DNA of 64,000 nt from Sepioteuthis lessoniana (lineage: Eukaryota; Mollusca; Cephalopoda; Myopsida; Loliginidae): NCBI GenBank assembly GCA_963585895.1, contig OY757916.1:20164060-20228059 (forward strand). The letters run 5' to 3'. The notes beneath the pieces were generated by a model. The model did not search any database. It had not been told where the DNA came from and saw nothing but the letters and a program-made list of their open reading frames with translations. The position numbers and the translations under genes are program-made. Numbering within the stretch: the stretch's first letter is position 1; each line of letters begins with the position of its first letter. Below, one piece after another: positions 27,045 through 40,367 of this stretch.

Positions 27045-30000
27045 GAAAATCCAATCTGAAATACTTCATCATTGAAGGAAAAGGAAAATTCTAACCCAGG
27101 AAAATGTCCTACCTTAACAGGCATACCTAAATTTGAAGCTCACTCCAAGGGTACTCAGCTTTGGCTGGGCTACTCGGCATATGTGCTAGGTGGGGTATCA
27201 ATGACAAGCATAGATTCACATTGCACTGGACATCTGGGTCTGGTGAATCTACGACCAGCAAGGTCACCTGGCTTCTTGCTGGGAGACTTAGCAAAAGCTA
27301 GCATAGTTCACATTGCTTCTAGTAATCCTATGACCAGCATTGTCCACCAGGGCATGAGTTTTGGCTCATATCCGACCTCCCCTTTTCCTAAATCCCCACT
27401 ATAAAAAAGACCTTGTGTCAAATCCCGCCTGGTGGGAGGCATGAATAAATATCTACCTTAACAGGCATCAGTACAGAGAGAAATAATTTGAATTTATTAC
27501 TATAATCCTTGATATTTGAGACTGTGTAGTTAGTGTCTAAAAGTAAGTTAACCAGGCCTTTGGCCTAATAAGTAGAGTGTTCGCGAATGGTTTGGGAGAC
27601 CAGTGTTCAATCTCAGGTCGAGTCATACCAAAGACTCAAAAAATGGTACTTGATACCGCCTTGCTTAACACTCAGCATTATAAGGTAAGGATCAAGGTTA
27701 AAGTGGAGCAATCCAGGGAATGGAGTATCGCCCTCCCCGACACCTTGATGTAGTAGCTATTGAAAAGGGAGCCTTCAGGTCACCCTCGACTAAAGTCGCC
27801 AACTTTATTTAATTAGTGTCTTGTGACTAGTTCTTGTATATCAAGTTCCCAACTTGTAGTTGGCTCTTTTACAGCTAAAGGGAGACAACTTTACTACCAC
27901 CTTGTTCTATTTTTACTTTTTTAATGTGTTTGTACGTTAGGGTTTTTATTTCTATTTTTTCTAATCAACGTTATAAAGAATTGACATTTAATAGAACAAC
28001 ATTAGTCTAGATCTGCTGTAGTTTTGTTTCCTATATCATGAAAGAAATTTTTTTCCTTTTCCAGGAGCAAAGCCATTTGATTGTTCTCAGTGTGAGAGAA
28101 AATTTCGGACATCAGCTCATTTGAAGAGTCATTTGGTGTCTCACTTCAAAGATATCACTTTGCCAAAGAAACCACGAAGGCCAGTACGAAAACCCTCCAA
28201 GCCAGACATTCCACTGCCAGAAATTGCTCTCCAAGAACCAATTTTGATCACAGATACAGGTAAGTTTTATTAGCCTTCTTATTACTTGTTCTGTTTGTTA
28301 GTCACCAAATTGTGTTTTAATGAGTGACATTAACTCATCATTGTATTAACAGGCATATACCCTAATGTTTGCAGTTTAAAAGGAAGGGCCAAAGTAACTT
28401 TTTGGTTATTACCCTCATGAAGAAAAAAAACAATCTAAAAAGAAACTTGTTTTGCATTTTATGTCTATAAATATTCAAAATTAAATGTATTGCAACTTAT
28501 TTTTGTTTGGTAGTTGAAAAATAATCAATAATTTTATATTCATTGGCTAATCTTTGTAAAACAAAGGATAAAAAAACCCCGCATATATGTATTTATCCAA
28601 ACCCTCTGCTATGAGCAGTATGTGATGCAAAGTCAGTTTTTAAGCTGAGTACAGCTGGTTTAAATTGAGAGTTTTCCTTCTAGAGTGATTGCCTTAGCAA
28701 AGTTAAAGAACCAAGTCTACTCTACTATTTGCCCATAGCCAGTGGTAGAACCGATAGATTCGTGTCTTTCTCAAAGGTATCATCCCAAAGAGAAACACAA
28801 ACAGCCTTGTCCAGGATTCAAAATTGAGATGTCAGTTCCAATTTCTGTGACAATAAATGTAACGTTAAATGTGCCAAAAACACACACACACAAACACACA
28901 CACACACATGCAAAAAATCTTTTTGTAAATTTTTGGCTGGGAAATAATTGCTAAAATAATTCTTTGAATGAATTTGAGATAAGTTTGATTAATTTTTTAT
29001 TATCTTATCATAATGATTATAAATAGTTTGGTTTAGTTCCTCACTTCAAAGATATCATTTTGCCAAAGAAACCATGAAGGCCTGTATGAAAACCCTCCAA
29101 GCCAGACAATAACCTTTGTGGGTTATTTAATGCCATATCAACTGTTGTGGTTCATTTAATACCAAACCATGCTTGTGTAAGAACAGCAGTGATATTTATT
29201 AACCCATTGCTGCTGGAATCAGGGGGTTCTATATCTTTCTTAATGGTATTAGTGCAAAAGTGAACACAATACTATGGTCAGTATTCAAACTTGCTTACTT
29301 TAAGGTTGCAGAACAGCACTTTACCTATTATGTCATGGGGACTCACTCCTAGTAATTATAAATAGATGTATTGGACGGCGACAGATGGCATTATGTCTAT
29401 CAGGATAACATTTGCAATTTTTTGTTTTGGCTATGGGAAAATGTGCATTAATGGCAACAAATATAAACATAGAACCTTCTCTTAAAATTCAAGATCCAGT
29501 TGAAATGAAAGGAATTTGGCACGTGTGTATGTGTATTGAGATTTGACTCTTGTTCTGCTATACTTAAAGATATAAATTCACAAAGAATTTAATAAATTCA
29601 AACTATATTTCTTTCAAGCGTTTTGTTTACCTTTAGCATTCATGTTTCCATCATATTCATGGTTTTCAAGATATTATATATATTTACCCATCCCCTGTGA
29701 CACAAAGTCAATTTTTTAGCCGAGTATAACTGGTTTGAATTAAGATTTCCTTTTAGACTGGTTGCCTTACCAAGGTTAAAGAGTTCAGTCTGCCCTACTA
29801 TTTACCCATAGTTGGGAGAGGGGAGAATAGATGGCTTCAAACCTTTCCCAAGGATATTACCATGAAGTGAAATACAGTTAGCCTTTTCTCGGATTTGAAC
29901 TCAAGTCATCAAATCCATTTCCTATGATTATAACTATGAGTGCCTCCTTTTGATTAAAGATAAGGTTGATGTATAATAAAAGGATCAGAAATATTTGTTG

Positions 30001-33000
30001 AATAATTAGAACTAAAACAACTTATAATCTGACTAATTCAGCATAACTAGATTTCTATCTGAATTCAAAATTCTGAATTATACTAACCAGTTAATGGTAA
30101 AAGGAAGTTTTAAATCAATATTAGCCTTTGAACTTTAAATAAAAAATTTGTCTTTCTTCAGTAATTCATTTTAATTTTTAATATTAGATACTGGTAGAGG
30201 GATTGAGTGAATACATACTCAGTAAAATAAAGATTTTATCAATTGTTTTTGTTTTTTTTAAATTTATTTATTTATTTATTTTTTTTTTTACATAATCACA
30301 AATTTGCTTTTTAATTTTGAGATAGAATACTTAAGTGAATCAAAAGTTTTGCTATATTTTGGTATATTCTAGTTTGCAGTTGAAGCTGTGGGAAGTACCT
30401 GCTGTGGTAGGTAGTATTGTGGTAGTTGGTGCACTGACATGGGTATTGCTTCACTCTGTGTGTAATTTGAAATCCATACAATTGAATGTGCAATTGAACT
30501 TACGATTTATCTATTTGAACTGGGCCATAGCAACACGGAAGCAACCAAAAACATTTGTTGTGCAAAAGTTGAAGAGGCAGTTGATCACAGTCAAGTAACC
30601 AGATGGTTGAAGAAATTTCCCTTTTCAGGTTGCAAAAAAACTTGATAATCAGGCAATGTCAGGTAGACTGAAAAGCATGGATTCCAAGACTGTGCTCCAA
30701 GCTATAGTCAAATCTAGCAAGTAGCACCCAGAGAGTATCAGGTGGGTTTGACATCAAATAGTTCAATGTGGTTAGTTACTTTTACAACCTTGGCAAAAGC
30801 ATCCGGAACTGTTGAATTGTGCCTCAAATAAGCAAAATATTGCCAACATTTTGATTCACCCTTGTATTTTATTGAAGATGATGAAAAGATTCCACTTACA
30901 TTTAAAAAGTAAATCGTTGAAATTTATTGTGATCTCAGCTTTAGAGTTTATTGCTTGTTGTACACACAGGTCTCATCCAGCCGCCATCACGTAGCAATTT
31001 TTTCAATAACTACCTCAATGAAATCACCTCTGACCGTCCACACAAATGCGCCTATTGTCAAAGAGGCTTCAAAAAATCTAGTCACCTCAAGCAACATGTC
31101 CGATCTCATACAGGTAAGAATTTATCTTTATTCATTTACTTCTACAGATTCTTCTGTTAAGTTTGGTTTATTTGTTTAATGGCATATCAACTCTTTATGG
31201 ATTATCTAATGCTGAAATTTGATTGATTTGTAAATGTTTAATTGTAATAACTATATTTTCAATGTTCTATTGTTTTGAATTGTAATTTTTGTTTATCATT
31301 TGTGTTCATACATTTGTATAGTTTCAAGTAATCATTTCTACTTAAAAACATCATTTGTTTACAGTCATCTTTTCAATTATTCATAGCACCAATAATTTTT
31401 GAGCAGTTAAATGGTTTCAAGTAACTAATAATAATCCTTAGTGAACAATTATAGCTTCAAGTAAGTATTCTTAATAAAAATTATTTGCATAGAGTTAAAA
31501 TCTTCCTATCTGATATTAATAATTTTCAAAGAAATCTATTCCAACTATAGATGGGACACTAAAAGAAACTACCATTCTGGGTTAGAGTGGACTTGGGAGT
31601 AATTGTAGTAAAGAGGTACTCCACACTCCCCAGATCTCCAGAGCTGGAGCATCACCCTTGGATTCAGTTTAATGCACACCTGGCACAATTTAATGCACAT
31701 CTGGCACACTCCTTTTTTGGGGAAATGGGTGGGGTCTTCTGTTCTACCAAAATTTTGGGCATTGGATGTGACCTTTAGTTTTTCAACCTAAGCCAAGCAG
31801 ACCCTAACTATAATGGTTGGAAAGAATGAAAGTATGCCTGTTTGGCCTATTAGCCCTCTTTTTCTGTGTATAACTGTAAACTGCTTTCTTTGCTTTAGAG
31901 GCCACTGTCTCTGCTGAATATATGGGGTTCAATTTGCTGGCAAAAACCTGTTCTTTTTCCGCTTCAACCTCACAAGTACTAAAGAGATTGAAAGAAAAAT
32001 GAGATTCTTGTCTGATCACCTCTACATATACTCTACATATATGTTCTTTTTCCTTGCCGGAGACATTGTATTATAGGGCTTAAGTGGATTAGGTTTTTTT
32101 TAGAGTGATTAGAAGATTCATTATTTCCCAGAATGCAATGTCAATAGACAGGAATTTTTTTATGGCTTATACCAAAAATAACCCAACAGTGTCCAGCCAC
32201 AAAGTCCCTGACTTGACAAAACTGAACTTATTTTATAGGGGTTCTCAGAACACCTGTGTAGTATTTACTAACCCCTTTGCACTGGCAGGATGTAACACAA
32301 AGCCAATTTTTAAGCAGTTTAACAGATTTGAAATCAGAGTTTTCCTTCTCCTAGACTGGTTGCTTAACCACAGCTAAAGAACCCAGTCTGTCCTACTATT
32401 TGCCCATAGCTGCAGGGAGAATAATTGGATTCATACCTTTCCTAAGGGTATCAGTGCTGTGTAAAATACAATCTACCTTGTTCAGGATTTGAACTTGTGT
32501 TGACATGTCCATTTCCTATGTAGGTGATATGCTTCTCCTGCTCCTACTACCACTTATTTAACTGAGGGAGTTTTTTCAATTTCAGCAGCCTTATGTTAAT
32601 TGCTGTTTATGCCAGGGTTTCAAATATAGTGCTCATGAACTTTACTGCATTTAGCATACTGGTCAGACTTTAAATTTTGTCAACTAGTCTCCTCTTGTCT
32701 TTAATTGGAATCATTTTGAGATGAGGCTTCTTAATCTGAGAATTGATTTTTATTTATTGCGGTGCGATAGACAACAACTATTTATTTAAAATTATTTATT
32801 TTATTTATTGTGGAGCGATAGACAACAACTATGGAAGGCAGTAATTACTGGGGATACAGTTACAAGACTCAACATTCCTATCCGAGGTAGCGGTAAAATC
32901 ACCTGAAGAAGGCCAGAGGTGAAATTTGGCCGAAACGTAGTGAAAGAAGGAACAACACAAAAACTACCAAGATGAGGACAAAAAAGTCCGCAATAAATAA

Positions 33001-36000
33001 AAATTAATTCTTAGTCTCCTCTTTTAGCTGCTGCTTGCTTTTTTTTTTTTTTTTTATTACCTATCTATTTGCACCCTGTGACCACTTCATTTTAGTACCC
33101 ACTTAGAATGTGCGACCATGTTTTATTTCATAAAGCTTTTCCATGCTTTTTTTTTTCTACAGGGGAGAAGCCATATCAGTGCAAACTGTGTCATCGGTCA
33201 TTTGTATCAAGTGGTGTACTTAAATCTCACTCAAGGACACATACTGGTGTGAAAGCCTATAAATGTTCAGTTTGTGATAGCTCCTTCACCACTAGTGGTA
33301 GCCTTAAGAGACACAACTCAACCCACACAGAAATAAGGCCCTTCATGTGTCCATATTGTCAGAAGACTTTCAAAACTTCAGTCAACTGTAAAAAACACAT
33401 GAAGACACACAGGTAATATTAAAGACATATTTATTTTTACATTGACATTTTGTATGCACTTAGCTTTATATTTGTTATATATTTGCTTGCACACACACAT
33501 AATTACATGTTGTATTTTTTTCTGAAGGCATGAACTCGCAATGCAGGCATTGCAAGAAGAACAATCTTTGCAATCTCAAAATGTCCAGCAGAACTCAATT
33601 GTAGAAAATGATGAACATGGTACAGATAGTGAAGCCCTTACTTCACAGACATCAAATGTTCCAACAATTGATTCTGGCCACCCGGAGGCATCGACAGCAG
33701 CAGCTGCTTTGCAAGAGAGTTCTATACCTACAGAACTTACTGATATCAGTCAAGGTGATCTCACTGGACCCAATAATGCAGTCTTGTCACAGGAAACTAT
33801 TCCCGATGTATTATTGGAGCAGGTAAGAACAATTTCAATCTTTGGATTTTATATATTGACCTGAAAGAAAACATTTTGTAGTTATTGATAGATTTACAAA
33901 ATAGTTTTAAGTGATTAGAATTTTTTCCTATGCATTATAATAGTGCATAAAGTTCTTTTAACAATGTTTTTAAAAATGGTAAGAAATTATAAAAATTGAG
34001 GAAAAAAAAGCTGTAAATAACCCAATAATGTAGTGTAGTTGTATATGTAGTATTTGAAAAAGAAAAAAAAATTTACTGAATTCTGAGAGGTCTAAACCAA
34101 ATAAATGTTGTGTTGGATTATTATCTTGGTATAAGCCATAAACAACTTCCTGTCTGAAATAAATAACCATCAACATTGCATTCTGGGAAAAATGAATCTT
34201 CTAATTACTAAATCATGTAAAGCATCTAATACATTGTTTCTTGATGTTGGATTTACTATTTGCCTATTTGAAACTTTGCACTTTCTGAATTTAATGCTGA
34301 ACTGGGTAATGTAATCTTTATTGACTTGGGACTTGATACCATTTACTTGTTAGCTAACTGCAACTAAACCCTTTCCACAAATTTATTCACAGTATTACTA
34401 CTTAATATGTCACATCTTCTTTTACTTGCAAATAAATTATTCTATTTTAATTTAGGATTTTAACATGTCTGACACAAGCATTAAGAAGACAAATAAATTT
34501 CTGTTGTATTCATGGTGTCTTTGTGAATTTAGTTAAGTAATGTTTAAATTAACTTGCCCTGTCAGCTGGGGTTGTAGAATACACTGACTGTACCTCTGCA
34601 GAGGGGTAAGACCCCCCCCAATGAGTGTCCTGGATATGACACTAAACAATCTGATGGTGAGGTTCCAGCAGTGCTAGAGCTTTGGGGAATGTGGAGTACC
34701 CCTTCATTGCTATCGCTCCCAGGTCCACTCTGGTCCGGAGTGGTAGCACCTGATAGGGCCCTATCTATGGGTTAAATAGAACTAACAGCATACTTATGCT
34801 AAAATGAATTGTTTGAGTAAACTGAATAGCTTGAAATAGAAATGTTTTTGACAATTAAACCGTACTTACATTTAAACTGCGTGGTTATGCTTAATTGAAT
34901 TATTTCAAATAGAACTGTTTTTAGACATTAAAACTGTATTTTCACTTAACTGAATTGTTACATATAACTCCTTGAATAGTTAGAAATGGAAATGTTTTTA
35001 ACAATTAAAGTGTGTACTTATGCTAAACTGAATTGTTTTAAATAGAACAGATTATTTACATAAAAATGGATTTGGTGTTAAATAACCTACAAAGGTTGAT
35101 ATGCCATAAAACCCAACAAACCAAACCATTTGAATTAACCTTTTAGTAATTTAAAGAAGGAATAAAAATCTTATTTAATTTTCATTTTACTTGGTTGAAT
35201 CAAAAGTTTTGCAATATTTTGGTAGTGTGAGGCACAATTCGGCAGCTCCAGATGCTTGTGCTAAGGTCATGAAGGGATGAATCACACTGAACTGTGTGAT
35301 GCTGAGCCTGGCATTGGAATCCATAGTTTTAGGCCTACCTGACTTTACCTGATTGTTGAGGTTCTTACCACCCAAGTGAAATTTCTTGAACCATCTCATA
35401 AACCCTACCATAATCAACTGCACCTTGATCTTTCACAGAACAAATATTTTTAGTTGCTTCTGTGGTGTTATAGCTAAGTTTGAACTTTTAAAGCATAAGT
35501 TTCTGATTTAGACTATGCTGCATGTTCATCTGTGCAGCTTTCAAATCACATATAGAGTGAAGCAATGCACAACGTGTCAGCACACCAACTAACACAATAC
35601 TAGCAACTCCAGTGGGTACATTTCACAGCTTGAACAGCTTCAATCCTGCAATATATGCTCTATAAACTAGCATGTACTGAAACATAACAAAACTTGACTC
35701 GCTCTAGTTGAGAAACTTTTTTACATTTAAAGAAAAATCTTTTTTGTTTTTGGTTGCTGTTTCATTCCCAAATGTGTTGGTCAATAGTCTATTATATAAT
35801 AGTTCTATTTAAATAATATTCACCTGAATTCCTGATGTAGCATAGTCACTAATGACTGCTATATCAGTGAGGGCTAATTGTTGGATAGGGAAGGAGAAAC
35901 ACAAAAAAAAACCCTAGATCACTCTAAGTGTCATGACCTCTGTTGCTTTATTCTCTCTGTTCAGTGTGGAAATTTTTAATGGACACAGCATGCTTCCTCG

Positions 36001-36483
36001 TCCTAGTAGGAACCAGCTCTTCCTGTATCTTTGAATCAGTTATCATACTCAATTCATGCAAAGACTATTTATCTTGCATACCAGCCATCAAAAGAGTGCT
36101 AATCAAGAAATCCTATCGTTTTTTATTGGGATTCATAGAACTCCTACCTCCACTTCTGCCTGATTGTATGGCATCATCTGGCTAACCCCTGTCATCAATT
36201 AGAATGCCGATTGAGTCTGGTGGCCTCAGCAAGTACTGGTTAATTGCTGTTTTCAGTTGAGGTGCTCAATTAATTTAAAACTTGTCCATTGGATGAGCTG
36301 TTGAATTTTGTCAACTTGTCTTCTTTCCTAGCAGCTGGCTTTTTTGATAACTTTTCTAACTGCTGGCTTTTTTGATAACCTATTTATTCATACCCCTATA
36401 CCATACACTTACAATGTTACATTGGTTTTCAATAAGCACTTTAAAAAAAAAATCATTTTTTTTTTTATTTCTCTTTTTCTTTT

Positions 36484-36517
<34 letters not shown>

Positions 36518-39500
36518 TTTATTTGTATAATAAATATGAATTTGTCTTGATTTTAATTTGTAGGTATTTTCTCCACAAAACTTCCTTGGAAACCAGCAGA
36601 ACTTTGCCCAAATGAATGCCTTTAGCCAAGGACAAATAACCTTGCCTGTAAGTAATTGCTTATGTATTGTCAAGATGTATGCTTTAATTTAGTTTAAACT
36701 TACAATAAATGTAGGAAGTTTTACAATCCTGGTTACCATTATTTGCACCCTTTCATTTTTTGCTATATCCTCTGATATAAATGGAAAAGAACCAAATTTA
36801 TATAAACTTATTGTTTTATCATTTGCCATTCTTTATCAACCATTAGTGTCAATAGACCAAAACTGTTTCAGTAGATTAATTTTTTTTTTTTAAATGTTCT
36901 ATATTATGTACTGAAATTTTATGGGTGCCAATAATTGTGACCAGTACTGTTTGAAAATTATAATAGGATTAAATATTTCTATTTTTCTTTTTTGTAATCT
37001 TCCTGCCTTTAATGATCTTTTTTATTTAAAAAAATATTGTGTAATTATATAATTGTATTATATAATAACAAGAATATTTAGATTAAATTTTTAAATTAGC
37101 ATAAGGTGGCATTATATATTATTATATAATATTATCATAATTATTTTATTAAACCCAGATTTTTTAATAATCTTTCTGCCTTTCTTCATCTACCTTTGAG
37201 TTCTTTCTTTGTATTTGGTTGTATTCTTGGAATTTTGAACCAAACCCTTTATTCAATACATTGTCTACTCAAAAAGATATCAATGCAAGAAGATGAGATA
37301 GTCTGCTGAAAATGGACAGAACCTAAACTAAAAAAAAAAAGAAAAAAAGAAGAGTTGACATTGTTTAAAAACTATTACTGTAAGATTGTATTTGAAGAAA
37401 AACAAAACAAAAAACACAAAAACACTTTGGAAAGAATTAGAGAGATATCAACAAAGGCAAATCCATATAAGATGTATTTTCTATCTGGAATGATTTGAAA
37501 TAATATTTGCCTGCTAGTCTTTAGGTAAGGCTTCTCTTCATGTCATAAGACTTGCCTGCTGGTCTTTAGGTAAGGCTTCTCTTCATGTCATAAGACTTGC
37601 CTGCTGGTCTTTAGGTAAGGCTTCTCTTCATGTCATAAGACTTGCCTGCCGATCTTTAGGTAAGGCTTCTCTTCATGTCATAAGACTTGCCTGCCGGTCT
37701 TTAGGTAAGGCTTCTCTTCATGTCATAAGACTTGCCTGCTGGTCTTTAGGTAAGGCTTCTCTTCATATCATAAGACTTGCCTGCTGGTCTTTAGGTAAGG
37801 CTTCTCTTCATGTCATAAGACTTGCCTGCTGGTCTTTAGGTAAGGCTTCTCTTCATGTCATAAGACTTGCCTGCTGGTCTTTAGGTAAGGCTTCTCTTCG
37901 TGTCATAAGACTTGCCTGTCGGTCTTTAGGTAAGGCTTCTCTTCGTGTCATAAGACTTGCCTGTCGGTCTTTAGGTAAAGCTTCTCTTCATGTCATAAGA
38001 CTTGCCTGCCGGTCTTTAGGTAAGGCTTCTCATGTCATAAGACTTGCCTGCCGGTCTTTAGGTAAGGCTTCTCTTCATGTCATAAGACTTGCCTGCCGGT
38101 CTTTAGGTAAGGCTTCTCTTCATGTCATAAGACTTGCCTGCCGGTCTTTAGGTAAGGCTTTTCTTCATGTCATAAGACTTGCCTGCCGGTCTTTAGGTAA
38201 GGCTTTTCTTCATGTCATAAGACTTGCCTGCCGGTCTTTAGGTAAGGCTTCTCTTCATGTCATAAGACTTGCCTGCTGGTCTTTAGGTAAGGCTTCTCTT
38301 CATGTCATAAGACTTGCCTGCTGGTCTTTAGGTAAGGCTTCTCTTCATGTCATAAGACTTGCCTGCTGGTCTTTAGGTAAGGCTTCTCTTCATTTTAATA
38401 TTTATTCCTCAACTTTACCAATGTTATTTTTTAATATATATATATTTACCTAACTCCTCCTCTACAAATAGGATGTGACAGAGGGTCAATTTTATAGCCA
38501 TTTTGAATTGTTTTCTTTTCCTAGATTGGTTGCCTTACCAAGGCTAAAGAACCCAGTCTGCCCTGTTATTTATCCATAGCTGGAAGGAGAACATAGAATC
38601 ATACCTTTCCTAAGAGTATTAGCACGAAATGAATGGCAATCGACCCCCAAGCTGTGCACTTTGGTTGCTGATTCCGTTTCTTATAATGATAACCATTAAA
38701 CCAAGTCTTATACTGGACAAGTAGCTCAATGGTAGGAAAAAATATGACATTCCTCCCTCTTCCTTTCTGACAGAGAATGGAGATTGACATATTGTCAGGT
38801 TACGATTACTTTCAGAACTGACCATAGTCAAAATCTATGCACCTCGTCCAGGTACTAGCAACAGGCATGTACCAACTGAATGTGTGACAACATTGCATGT
38901 CAGAGTTTGGGCTTGGTTCCAGCAGAGCCACAAATGGTGCACTTAAACATAGTGTATTTACTGGCATACAAGATACACAAAATAGGAGATTAGAAGGACT
39001 AGTGCCCACTGCAACTTATTCAAAATCCATAACTGATCAGTTTTAACTTTGGTAGATGGCTGCCTAGCCATAAAACCATTGTATAAGGAGCAGTGTGATA
39101 TTTGCATTACTTTTTGTTGAATCTTTCTTACATGTCAGAAAATATAGTAACCAGTCTCACTTATTTGAAGGAAGGAATCATCTTTGTTTCAAAGGACTTG
39201 AATAATGATAATAATGATTGTAATAAAGTGTCAGCTATATGTTGATAGAGATGAAACAGTTGATCACATAATTAGTGAATGCAGTAAACTAGCACAAAAA
39301 AATCCAAGAACAAGCATGACTGGGTGGGAAAGGTGATCCTTTGGGAATTCTTCAAGAGACAGTTTTGACCATACTGACAAATGGTATATGCATAGATCAG
39401 AATCTGTCTCACAAAATTCTCTGAAAGCCAGAAGACCCAGTTTTAATTAACAAGAAGAAAAGAATGTGTATCTAGTGGATTTTGCCTTTCCAAAGAGGGA

Positions 39501-40332
39501 AAAAATAAAGTGGAGTGAGAAACAAATACCTACACCTTGACTGAGGAACATAAAGGTGACAGTGAAGCAATTAAAGTTAAAGCCCTTGGAACAGTCCTCA
39601 GGAACTTGGAAAAGAGAATGGAGGAAGTGGAGATCAGAGGAAGAATCTAGACCATCCAGATCACAGCACTGCTAAAATTAGCTAGGACTTGCTGTCACTC
39701 TGTGAAAAACCATCGGTCCGAGCTCGTGTGAATAAGTTGCAGTGAGTAAAATAATAACAAAAGAATACCTTACAAGGACAAGAAAACTATTAAAAACCAA
39801 ACCCTGTTGTTGGAACTTAGAAAAATAAGTAGATGTGCTGCCTCTCTTTATAAGATACTTTGGGTTATTCTTAAATTGGACAAGAGAGGAACTCAGAAAC
39901 TTGATCATAAAATGAAAAAAATTGATGACAATACACAAGGCATTACACCTAAAAGATGACATAGATAGCCTTTATGTTACAAGGAAAGGAGGAGGAAAGG
40001 ACTAGCAAGCTTTGAGGATTGTGTGGATATAACAACTCATGGACTTGAAGGATACACAGAGTAAAGAGAGATTTATTACAGCCCCCAATAACCCGGAAAA
40101 ACAAAGATAACACAAGGATAAACAGGAATTATTAAATCAAGAAAAAAAAACAATGGAAAGAAAAACTATATGGACACTTCAGAAGACAAAAGAAGGTAAA
40201 CTGTACGAGTTGATTTGGACATGGCTGCACAGAGGAAATCTAATGAAAGAAACTGAATCATTATTAAAAGAACTAATTATGTAAAAAAAACTAGAATAGA
40301 TAAGACAGAAAATAGTGAGTGTGGGTTATGTG

Positions 40333-40367
<35 letters not shown>

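Larger units (their letters stand above)
25590..27108 (-). mobile_element. Penelope-like element, reverse transcriptase end, GIY-YIG domain and tail
   Basis: Minus-strand landmarks in order: YVDDI of the reverse transcriptase near 26975, an intermediate region, a GIY-YIG-type endonuclease segment ([20 protein letters not shown], 26230-26290), EFRKIL-like remains near 26150, and a tail with CTGATGATGG and AAAGTACTTGGG. Frameshifts separate the polymerase and endonuclease frames. The structure is that of Penelope-like retroelements, truncated at its 5' end. Two microsatellites lie inside it (26990-27040, 25657-25709). Confidence 0.85.

Noticed and set aside
27072-27404. 110-codon open frame as a gene
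   Set aside because: It spans the border of a Penelope-like remnant and SINE-4; no domain, no splice context, and the SINE has its own TSD.
30951-31160. Independent small zinc-finger gene starting at an ATG before exon 11
   Set aside because: The ATG lies in the intron; the finger joins in phase to exons 10 and 12 as part of the large gene.
35943-36185. 80-codon frame in intron 13
   Set aside because: No recognisable domain, no start context or splice fit, and similar phrases elsewhere suggest repeat material.
37506-38393. Possible CRISPR array (regular 45-bp repeats)
   Set aside because: There are no unique spacers; the units are continuous tandem copies in an intron of an animal gene.
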